DNA of 64,000 nucleotides from RPRB01 sp035543115 (GTDB lineage: Bacteria > Myxococcota > Myxococcia > Myxococcales > Myxococcaceae): positions 43,203 to 107,202 of the forward strand of contig DATKKF010000137.1 of the NCBI GenBank assembly GCA_035543115.1, written 5' to 3'. Positions 24,472 through 32,763 of the stretch are shown here, in pieces. Every line of letters begins with the position of its first letter. Within the stretch, counting starts at the first letter, position 1. The notes below the pieces were generated by a model that worked only from the letters and a program-made list of their open reading frames with translations, was not told where the DNA came from and did no database searches. A program made the position numbers and the translations under genes.

Positions 24472-26802
24472 ATGTCGCCCGTCGTGCGCACGACCCGCGA
24501 TCTGCTCCGACGACCTGCCGGATGGGTCCCGGCGGCCCTGGTGGGGGCAGGGGGATCGCTGCTGGTCCTCCTCCCGCTCTTCGAGCTCCCGGGCCTGGAG
24601 CTGGGCCTGGCGGTCTCGGCGCTCTGCACCCTCCTCGGCGGGTGGACCGGAGCGGGCGCCGCCGACGAGCTGCGCAAGGTCCCCCGCCCGAGCGTGCCCC
24701 GCATCCTGCCGCCTGGGCCGGGGACCGCCGCGGCCCGCGCCATCGGAGCGGCGACGCTCGCGCTCTGGGCCGCCGCCGCCGTCCCGTTCCTCGCCGCGGC
24801 GCTCCGGGCGGTGCTCAGCACCCGGTGCAGCCCGTTCGCCCAGGCTGGCTTCTTTCCGTTGCTGGTGTTGCCGGCCGCGCTCCTCGCCGCCGCGGCGGGC
24901 GTCTTCTGCCGCACCGCGTTCCCCGCCCGGGGCCGGGCCATCGCGCTGTACGGCCTCTTGCTGCTGGCGTCGGTGGCCTGGACGGTCTGGCCGCTGGTCC
25001 TCGGGCCACAGGTCTTCGTCTTCAACTTCTTCCTCGGGCTGTTTCCGGGGCCGCTCTACGACGAGGCGCTGCACCTGCCCGCATCGCTGGCCTGGTTCCG
25101 GCTGGAGACGGTGCTCTGGGCGGCGGTGCTCGGCACCTGCACCGCGGCGATCTTCCCCGCGCCCGGCCCGGGGCATCCTCGCCTCCGGACCCGGGTGCTG
25201 TCCACGCTCGTCGTGCTCGCCCTGGCCATCGCCGCACTGGAGATGAGCGCGGTGCGACTCGGATTCCGCAGCTCGGACGCGGCGATCCGCGCGGTGCTCG
25301 GAGGACGGGCCGAGACCGAGCACGCGGAGATCCTCTATCCGCGCGAGAAGTCGCCCGAGGAGCTCGAGCGGCTGCGCCGCGACGTCGAGTTCCGGCTCTC
25401 GCAGCTCTCCCGCTTCTTCGGAGCGCCGCCGCCGAGCGTGCGGGTGGTCGTCTTTCGCTCACCCGAGGAGAAGCAGCGCTGGGTGGGCGCGGGCGGGACG
25501 CAGTTCGCTAAGCCCTGGCTCGGCAGCGTCTTCCTCAACGACGCGCCCTTCCCCCACCCCACGCTGAAGCACGAGCTGGCGCACGTCGCCGCGGGCACGT
25601 TCGGCAGCGCGCCGTTCCGCGTCACCTCGCGGTGGCTGCTGCCGGTGATGGGCGTGGTGGAGGGCGTGGCGGTCGCCGCGGACGATCCCACCGGCGAGCT
25701 GACCCTGCACGCCTGGGCGGCCGGGATGCGACGGCTGGGGCTGCTGCCGGACCTTCGCGGGCTGCTCGGTCCCGCCGGGTTCTGGAGCACCCCCCCTGCG
25801 CGCGCGTACACCGCGGCCGGCAGCTTCCTGCGCTACCTCCAGGAGACCCAGGGCACGGAGCGGCTCCAGCAGCTGCTCGCCCATGGCGACTTCGCCGGGA
25901 CGTACGGCCGCAGCCTCGACACCCTGGTCTCCGAGTGGGAGCGGATGCTCGACGCGCTCCCCCTCGACGAGAGCGCGGTGAACCGCGCCTTCGCCCGCTT
26001 CCGCCAGCCGAGCCTCTTCCGCCGACCCTGCGTGCGGGAGGTGGCGGGGCTGGCCGAGGAGGCGCGCGCGGCGGCGAGCACCAACCCCTCTCGCGCGCTG
26101 CAGCTGCTCCGCGCCTGCGCTCGCCTCCAGCCGACCGAGCCGGACTTCTTGCTCGCCGAGGCGAGCCTGCTCCGCCGGATGGAGCGCCCCGCCGAGGCCG
26201 CCGAGGCGCTCGAGCGCGCCGACGCGCTGGTCTCGGGCCGCCCCTCGCTCGAGGCGCAGGTGGCGCTCGCCCGGGCCGACCTGGCGTGGAGCAATGGCGA
26301 TCTCCAGTCCGCGGGAGCCGCGCTCCAGCAGGCCACGTCGCTGCGCCCCGGGCGGGACCTGGAGCGCGAGGCGGAGGTGAAGCGCGCCGCGCTCTCCGAC
26401 GACCGCGTCCGCCCGGCGCTCCACGCCTTCTTCGACGCGAGCACCGACGAGCTGCGCCTCTGGGCGCTGGAGCGCGCGCGGGAGGTCGCCCCCGAGGACG
26501 GCGTGGTCAACTACCTCCTCGGGCGGCGGCTGCTCGCGCTGGGCATCCCGGGCGAGGCGGGCGAGGCGCTCACCCGGGCGCTGTCCGCCACCCTTCCCGA
26601 GCAGGTGAGCCGCGAGGCCTGGCGCCTGCTCGTGGCCGCGCACTACCGGGCCGGTGACTGCGCCGCGGTTCGCTCCGACCTCGGTCGAATGCCGGATCTG
26701 TCCGACGCCGTGCGGGCCGAGGTGACAGAATGGCAGGCGCGCTGCGCCTTCGAAGAGCGGACGTTCAACGGTCCCCTGGTGCCTCGCGGTCCTTTCCGCT
26801 AA
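24472..26802 (+). CDS. Polytopic membrane protein with a gluzincin-type (HELAH) peptidase domain and TPR-like C-terminus
   Basis: 776 aa. Residues 19-260 hold about six hydrophobic segments. Then a soluble domain begins (about 285) and contains HELAH at 367-371 with a following VEGVAVA (about 395) that could give the third zinc ligand, as in peptidase MA-type gluzincins. From about 510 the chain is helical and TPR-like (ARACARLQPTEPDFLLAEASLL, RADLAWSNGDLQSAGAALQ). It may be an inner-membrane protease with a scaffold tail; substrate unknown. The ATG abuts the PilZ start (3 bp). Confidence 0.8.
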   Translation: MSPVVRTTRDLLRRPAGWVPAALVGAGGSLLVLLPLFELPGLELGLAVSALCTLLGGWTGAGAADELRKVPRPSVPRILPPGPGTAAARAIGAATLALWAAAAVPFLAAALRAVLSTRCSPFAQAGFFPLLVLPAALLAAAAGVFCRTAFPARGRAIALYGLLLLASVAWTVWPLVLGPQVFVFNFFLGLFPGPLYDEALHLPASLAWFRLETVLWAAVLGTCTAAIFPAPGPGHPRLRTRVLSTLVVLALAIAALEMSAVRLGFRSSDAAIRAVLGGRAETEHAEILYPREKSPEELERLRRDVEFRLSQLSRFFGAPPPSVRVVVFRSPEEKQRWVGAGGTQFAKPWLGSVFLNDAPFPHPTLKHELAHVAAGTFGSAPFRVTSRWLLPVMGVVEGVAVAADDPTGELTLHAWAAGMRRLGLLPDLRGLLGPAGFWSTPPARAYTAAGSFLRYLQETQGTERLQQLLAHGDFAGTYGRSLDTLVSEWERMLDALPLDESAVNRAFARFRQPSLFRRPCVREVAGLAEEARAAASTNPSRALQLLRACARLQPTEPDFLLAEASLLRRMERPAEAAEALERADALVSGRPSLEAQVALARADLAWSNGDLQSAGAALQQATSLRPGRDLEREAEVKRAALSDDRVRPALHAFFDASTDELRLWALERAREVAPEDGVVNYLLGRRLLALGIPGEAGEALTRALSATLPEQVSREAWRLLVAAHYRAGDCAAVRSDLGRMPDLSDAVRAEVTEWQARCAFEERTFNGPLVPRGPFR

Positions 26803-26816
26803 GCCGCACCGCCGCC

Positions 26817-27344
26817 ATGCGCTTCGAAAAGCGGCAGTTCCTGGACGGGACGGTGGAGGAGGTCGAGCGGGCGATGCTTGATCCCCGCTACCTGGACTAC
26901 CTCTTGCAGCACCACGGGGTCCTGCTGGAGGTGCAGGCACTGGAGCGCACCGAGGAAGGTTCACTGGTTCGCCGGCGGGTCCGGTACCGCCCCCGCCCCG
27001 TCATTCCCTCGGTGGGCCCCAAGCAGGTGCCCCCGGAGTGGTTCGCCTTCGTGGAGCAGTCCACCTACGACCGGAATCGCAAGGAGATGACCTTCAGCAA
27101 CGTGCCGACCAGCCACGCCATCTCCAGGATGCTGGTGAACACCGGGAGCCTGCGGCTCCGCCCCTCCGGCGGTCGCACCGAGCGCACGCTCGAGGGCGAG
27201 ATCAAGCTGCAGTTGCCCTTCCTCCTCAAGCCGCTGGCGATGATCGGCGAGCGGCTCATCCACGCCGAGGGCCTGAAGATCCTCGACGCCGAGGCGCCGG
27301 TGCTCAACCGGTACCTGGCCGAGCTCCGGGCGGGGCAGGCGTGA
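26817..27344 (+). CDS. SRPBCC/START-like protein (DUF2505-like)
   Basis: 175 aa from ATG 26817, 15 nt after the peptidase gene. The N-terminal strand and helix MRFEKRQFLDGTVEEVERAM, basic region VRRRVRYRPRP, and C-terminal long helix LLKPLAMIGERLIHAEGLKI fit a helix-grip lipid-binding-like fold. No signal peptide, hence cytoplasmic. Function unknown. The stop overlaps the GTG of the next gene (GTGA). Confidence 0.72.
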   Translation: MRFEKRQFLDGTVEEVERAMLDPRYLDYLLQHHGVLLEVQALERTEEGSLVRRRVRYRPRPVIPSVGPKQVPPEWFAFVEQSTYDRNRKEMTFSNVPTSHAISRMLVNTGSLRLRPSGGRTERTLEGEIKLQLPFLLKPLAMIGERLIHAEGLKILDAEAPVLNRYLAELRAGQA

Positions 27345-27796
27345 GGCGCGCGGTTCTCCCGCTGCTGCTGCTGCTCGCCGGAGCGGGCTGCGGCCCGCAC
27401 CGCATCCCCGGGACCGACCTGGAGGACACCGGCGACACCCGGGCGATCATCGACACCATCTCCCGCTACAACTCGGCGCTCGAGGCCCGGGACGCCAACG
27501 GCATCCTGGCCCTGGTCGACCCGGCCTTCCACGACAACGCCGGGACCCTCACCCCGGACGACGACATCGACATCCAGCGGCTCAAGACCGTGCTGCCCCA
27601 GCGCCTGGCCAAGCTTCAGGACGTGGCGGTGCGCATCGAGATCAAGACCATCGAGGTGAAAGGAGACCGGGCGAACGCGGTCTACACCTGGGTCTCGCAG
27701 TTCAAGCTCGGCGGGAAGCCGATGACCGAGTCGGACATCAAGCGCATGGAGCTCAAGCGCGAGGCCGACGGCTGGAAGATCCTCAGCGGCATCTAG
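27341..27796 (+). CDS. NTF2-like lipoprotein
   Basis: 151 aa from a GTG overlapping the previous stop. Lipobox LAGAGC (Cys17) after a Leu-rich signal. The remainder is a cone-shaped NTF2/SnoaL-type fold: DTISRYNSALEARDANGILALVDPAF, then strands ending in ELKREADGWKILSG. Probably an envelope protein of unknown role. Convergent with a second, unrelated-looking NTF2-like gene only 4 nt away. Confidence 0.78.
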   Translation: MRRAVLPLLLLLAGAGCGPHRIPGTDLEDTGDTRAIIDTISRYNSALEARDANGILALVDPAFHDNAGTLTPDDDIDIQRLKTVLPQRLAKLQDVAVRIEIKTIEVKGDRANAVYTWVSQFKLGGKPMTESDIKRMELKREADGWKILSGI

Positions 27797-27800
27797 CCGG

Positions 27801-28235
27801 TCAGCGCACCGCCTCGAGGTGTGCGCGGACCACCCGCCACGTTCCCCGCTCGTCGGCGAAGGTCGCCTCCACCGCGCGCTGCCCCAGGTCCACCCCTCCG
27901 GCGGTGCGCCCGAGCAGCAGCCGACCGGTGAAGCGCACCTCGCCCGGACCCGTCGCCTCGGCGTGCGCCTCGAGCACCCGCGCCTCCACCACGCCCCCGC
28001 GGAGCAGCTCGGCGAGCAGGTATGACCGGAGCTCGGGCTTGCCGCCCAGCTCGGGGGACTGGAAGCGCTCGGAGACGTGGGCCAGCACCCCCGCGGCGTC
28101 GTGCTCGCGTGCCGCCCGGGTCATTGCGTCGACCACCCCACGGACCTGCGCCTCGGGCGAGGCCGGCGCCGGCCGCAGCAACCACACCGCCGCGGTGAGC
28201 CCAGCCAGCACCAGCGCGATCGTCGACACCCGCAT
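27801..28235 (-). CDS. Membrane-anchored or exported NTF2-like protein
   Basis: 144 aa from ATG 28235. Hydrophobic N-terminus (STIALVLAGLTAAVWLL) acting as signal anchor, then a SnoaL-like domain (VRGVVDAMTRAAREHDAAGVLAHVSERF...) ending FADERGTWRVVRAHL. Codes opposite its NTF2-like neighbour, and the two may be ancient duplicates. Function unknown. Confidence 0.75.
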   Translation of the reverse strand: MRVSTIALVLAGLTAAVWLLRPAPASPEAQVRGVVDAMTRAAREHDAAGVLAHVSERFQSPELGGKPELRSYLLAELLRGGVVEARVLEAHAEATGPGEVRFTGRLLLGRTAGGVDLGQRAVEATFADERGTWRVVRAHLEAVR

Positions 28236-28289
28236 GGAAGCTCCTCGACCCGGGGGGCCCTGGCGCGGCAATCTCCCACCCACCCGACC

Positions 28290-29282
28290 ATGCCCGCCAC
28301 CTCCAGGACCGCCCGCCAGGTTGCCCGGAAGCGCAAGGGACCCCGCCGCCGCAAGGCGACGACTGCCCAGCGCGGACTCTCGCCCGCCGAGACCGGCGAG
28401 AACGTGCCGGACTCGGCGCGCGCGCTCGCTGCCGAGGTGGAGGCGGACGGCGGGCGGGTGCTGGCCACCTACCGCGAGCCGCTCGGCGGGCACGCGGTGC
28501 TCTTCGCCGCGCTCCCGGTGGACAAGGTGCAGCCCACCCCGTACCAGCGAGACCTCTCCGAGCCGCACGTGAAGCGGCTGGTCTCGGCCATGGAGCGGGT
28601 GGACCGCTTCCTCGACCCGCTCATCGCCGTGCGGCACGAGCGGAGCTACTGGACGCCCAACGGAAACCACCGCCTCGCGGCCACCCGGGCGCTGGGAGGC
28701 AAGACGGTGCTGGCGCTGCTCCTCCCCGAGCCGGAGGTGGCGTTCCAGATCCTCGCCCTGAACACCGAGAAGGCGCACAACCTGAAGGAGCGCTCGCTCG
28801 AGGTCATCCGGATGCTGCGGGGACTGGTGGAGACGCGGAAGGGGACCGAGCTGGACGTCGCGCCGCTGCTCGAGGAACCGGCGTTCGCCACGCTCGGCGC
28901 GGCCTATGAGAAGCGGCTGCGGCTCTCCGGCGGGGCGTACCACTCCATCATCAAGCGCATCGACGGCTTCCTGGACGAGCCGCTCGCCGAGGCGCTCGCC
29001 ATCCGCGAGGAGCGCGCGGACGTGCTGCTGAAGCTGGACGACGCTGTCAGCGGCGCGGTGGACCGGCTGAAGGCGCGGGGCATGACCAGTCCGTACCTGC
29101 GGCCGTTCGTCGTGGCGCGGATCAACTACCTGCGCTTCGTGAAGCCCAAGCCCGGCGCGCCGCCGCCGGAGTTCGACGCCACGCTGGAGAAGCTGACTCG
29201 CGCCGCGGAGAAGTTCAACGCGGAGAAGGTGAAGGAATCCGACATCCGGGTGGGCGGACCAGCCGAGGCCGAGGAGGGCTGA
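28290..29282 (+). CDS. ParB/Srx-like nuclease-domain protein
   Basis: 330 aa from ATG 28290. A basic N-terminus (RKRKGPRRRK) is followed by a ParB N-terminal fold: PVDKVQPTPYQRDLSEPHVKRL and the substrate loop WTPNGNHRLAATRALGG (the ParB GxxRxxA-like box appears as GNHRLAA). No classical ParB HTH and no parS site seen nearby, so a chromosomal partition role is not supported. ParB-CTPase-like or regulatory function is possible. Divergent from the NTF2-like gene. Confidence 0.82.
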   Translation: MPATSRTARQVARKRKGPRRRKATTAQRGLSPAETGENVPDSARALAAEVEADGGRVLATYREPLGGHAVLFAALPVDKVQPTPYQRDLSEPHVKRLVSAMERVDRFLDPLIAVRHERSYWTPNGNHRLAATRALGGKTVLALLLPEPEVAFQILALNTEKAHNLKERSLEVIRMLRGLVETRKGTELDVAPLLEEPAFATLGAAYEKRLRLSGGAYHSIIKRIDGFLDEPLAEALAIREERADVLLKLDDAVSGAVDRLKARGMTSPYLRPFVVARINYLRFVKPKPGAPPPEFDATLEKLTRAAEKFNAEKVKESDIRVGGPAEAEEG

Positions 29283-29289
29283 GCCTCGC

Positions 29290-30063
29290 TCAGGGACTCT
29301 GGGCGCAGTTCACCGAGCCGTCCGAGCAGAGCAGCAGCGAGGGGCGCGGCGTCCCCGTCTGGCCGGGAACCCCGATGACGAAGAGCGTGTAGACGCCGGT
29401 GTCGGAGACGTTGTTGAACGTGCCCGAGGCCCAGAGCGTCTGCGAGATCGTGTCGCGCGAGGCCAGTGGGGCGGTGACGTTCGTCGATCCGGGCGTGATA
29501 CCGCCAATCTGCTGGTAGTCGGAGGCCGCCCCGTAGCCGACGTTGGTGGCGAAGGGCGAGAAGAGCTGGCTGGCGACCACGCCCATGTCCTGCGGGTTCG
29601 ACCCGGGGGCGGCGTTCATCGCGCGGAAGAGCACGCTGCCGCTGGGAGCCGCCGCGGTCCGATCCCCGATGACCTTGGCCATCAGCGAGGGACTGCCGCT
29701 GCCCGTGAGGCGGCCGGTGAGCATGAGGGTCTGGGGAGCGTCCGCGGAGATCGACGCGCTCACGTCCCCCAGCCCATTGAGCGTGCTCGAGCAGCTGGTG
29801 GACCCACCCTGAACGAGCCGCACGGAGTAAGTGCCGGCGTCGAACCCCGAGCGCGTCGAGAGCGACGGGTACGAAAGACCTCCCCCGCCGACCAGCGGCG
29901 TCCCGAACGCCGCGGCGGTGTCCGGCTTGAGGCAGACGTCGATCGCGGGCCCGTCGGGAATCAGGTGGGCGACCCGGAGCTGGCCAGGACCGGGCGTCGA
30001 CGAATCACAGGCGAGCGCCAGCATGACGGCGAGGAAGAACGGGACGGGAACGGGGCGCGACAT
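29290..30063 (-). CDS. DUF4397-domain lipoprotein
   Basis: 257 aa from ATG 30063. Lipobox LALAC (Cys19). The opening LRVAHLIPDGPAIDVCL is the DUF4397 signature (hallmark RVAHLSPDAPAVDV), followed by Gly/Ser-rich beta-repeats (SGFDAGTYSVRLV, SVLFRAMNAAPGS). These secreted beta-sandwich proteins are of unknown function. Its upstream region is shared with the divergent sigma-54 response regulator and contains a perfect palindrome. Confidence 0.85.
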   Translation of the reverse strand: MSRPVPVPFFLAVMLALACDSSTPGPGQLRVAHLIPDGPAIDVCLKPDTAAAFGTPLVGGGGLSYPSLSTRSGFDAGTYSVRLVQGGSTSCSSTLNGLGDVSASISADAPQTLMLTGRLTGSGSPSLMAKVIGDRTAAAPSGSVLFRAMNAAPGSNPQDMGVVASQLFSPFATNVGYGAASDYQQIGGITPGSTNVTAPLASRDTISQTLWASGTFNNVSDTGVYTLFVIGVPGQTGTPRPSLLLCSDGSVNCAQSP

Positions 30064-30101
30064 CGATCGGTGCTCCGGTGAGGACGTGGCGGCCGCACTC
30101 T

Positions 30102-30117
30102 CGCAGGGTACCCTGCG
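30102..30117. promoter_or_regulatory. Perfect 16-bp palindrome in the divergent region
   Basis: CGCAGGGTACCCTGCG, fully self-complementary, 39 bp upstream of the DUF4397 lipoprotein start and 132 bp upstream of the response-regulator start. It looks like a dimeric-regulator operator; the protein that binds it is unknown. Confidence 0.5.
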
Positions 30118-30249
30118 CTCCGGGAAGAAAACCGCCGCGGAGAGACCTGGGGGGGGCGACGTGGGTTCGCCGCCCTTCGCAAAGTCGCCCTTCGGGCAGG
30201 CCGCCGTCCGGCGTGCTGCCGACTCTGCGGTACACTGCTGGCTTCCGCG

Positions 30250-31638
<1,389 letters not shown>

Positions 31639-31813
31639 GATGCCTGGATGCGGCCCGGTGCCTCCCGGCGTCCCACGCCGTGTCGCTGACGTTCCGCCCC
31701 GCCTCCCGCCCGATGGAGTGACATTTTGTCTCGCTGCGCCGCCGCCCGGGCCGAGGGGCCGCGCGGGCCGGGAATCTTCCGGGGGACCCCGCCGTCCCGC
31801 GGCCTTTCGCCGC

Positions 31814-31829
31814 TGGCACCCGGCTTGCT
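31814..31829 (+). promoter_or_regulatory. Sigma-54 (-24/-12) promoter of the gsp operon
   Basis: TGGCAC-CCGGC-TTGCT: both halves match the consensus TGGCAC-N5-TTGCW, with the invariant GG (31815-31816) and GC (31827-31828) separated by exactly 10 nt. Transcription would start near 31840, about 25 nt before the gspC ATG. An enhancer-binding activator is encoded just upstream and another just downstream of the operon. Confidence 0.85.
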
Positions 31830-31863
31830 GTAAGTGTCATGGGCCCCGCCGCGGGCAACGCAC

Positions 31864-32760
31864 ATGGAATTCGTCATCCGGAAGTACTTCTGGGCCGTCA
31901 ACCTGTGCTTCGTGGCGCTGGCGGCCCTCCTCGCGGCGAAGACCGTCAACCTCTTCCTCGAGGCGGCCATCGCTCCGGCCCCGTCCGCGCCCACTGCCCG
32001 GGGAACCACCCGGACGGCCCAGGCGGAGCCGCCGGCCGCGCTCGACCTGGCCAAGCTCGCCCAGCTCACCAACCTGCCCTTGCCCAGCCCGCAGACGGAG
32101 CAGGAGGAGCAGAAGCCGGACATGAGCGCCGAGCCGGTGCGCACCTCGCTCCGGGTGAAGCTGCTCGGGACCCTGCTGAGCACCGCGCCCGGCTGGTCGA
32201 TCGGCTCCATCCTGGACCTCGGCAACCAGAGGTCCTCCACGGTGATGGTGGGCGACCGGGTGCAGAACGCCGAGGTGCTGAGCATCGAGCGCGACCGGGT
32301 GATCATCGCCAACAACGGACGGCGCGAGTTCATCGGCGCCGAGGCGGGCGACGGCGCGCCGCCACCGCCACCCATCGCCACCACCCGCCCGGTGGCCGAG
32401 CCCGCCGGGGCCTACGGCGCAGGCATCAAGGCGCTGGACGACAACAACTACGACGTCCCCCGCAACGAGGTGGACCGCGCGCTGGCCAACCTCAACGACC
32501 TGGCGATGCAGGCCCGCATCGTGCCCGCCTTCAAGGACGGCCAGGCGGAGGGGTTCAAGCTCTTCTCCATCCGGCCGGACTCGCTCTACTCGAAGATCGG
32601 GATCGTCAACGGCGACGTCATCAAGCGCATCAACGGCTTCGAGATGAACAGCCCCGAGAAGGCGCTCGAGGTCTACACCAAGCTGAAGGACGCCAACCGC
32701 ATCGACATCGAGCTCGACCGAAACGGCTCCACGCTTCGCAAGACGTACAACGTCCGCTGA
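31864..32760 (+). CDS. gspC: Type II secretion inner-membrane protein GspC
   Basis: 298 aa. One N-terminal transmembrane helix (about 8-31, FWAVNLCFVALAALLAAKTV), a Pro/Gln-rich linker, the HR domain that binds GspD (SLRVKLLGTLLSTAPGWSIGS...VMVGDRVQNAEVLSI), then a C-terminal PDZ-like domain (SIRPDSLYSKIGIVNGDVIKRINGFEMN). It links the inner-membrane platform to the secretin. First gene of the operon, starting about 25 nt after the predicted sigma-54 start site. Confidence 0.95.
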   Translation: MEFVIRKYFWAVNLCFVALAALLAAKTVNLFLEAAIAPAPSAPTARGTTRTAQAEPPAALDLAKLAQLTNLPLPSPQTEQEEQKPDMSAEPVRTSLRVKLLGTLLSTAPGWSIGSILDLGNQRSSTVMVGDRVQNAEVLSIERDRVIIANNGRREFIGAEAGDGAPPPPPIATTRPVAEPAGAYGAGIKALDDNNYDVPRNEVDRALANLNDLAMQARIVPAFKDGQAEGFKLFSIRPDSLYSKIGIVNGDVIKRINGFEMNSPEKALEVYTKLKDANRIDIELDRNGSTLRKTYNVR

Positions 32761-32763
32761 CCC

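Noticed and set aside
28290..29282. Chromosome-partition ParB with parS
   Set aside because: The HTH domain, a parA neighbour and any parS-like 16-mer are lacking; only the N-terminal fold is supported.
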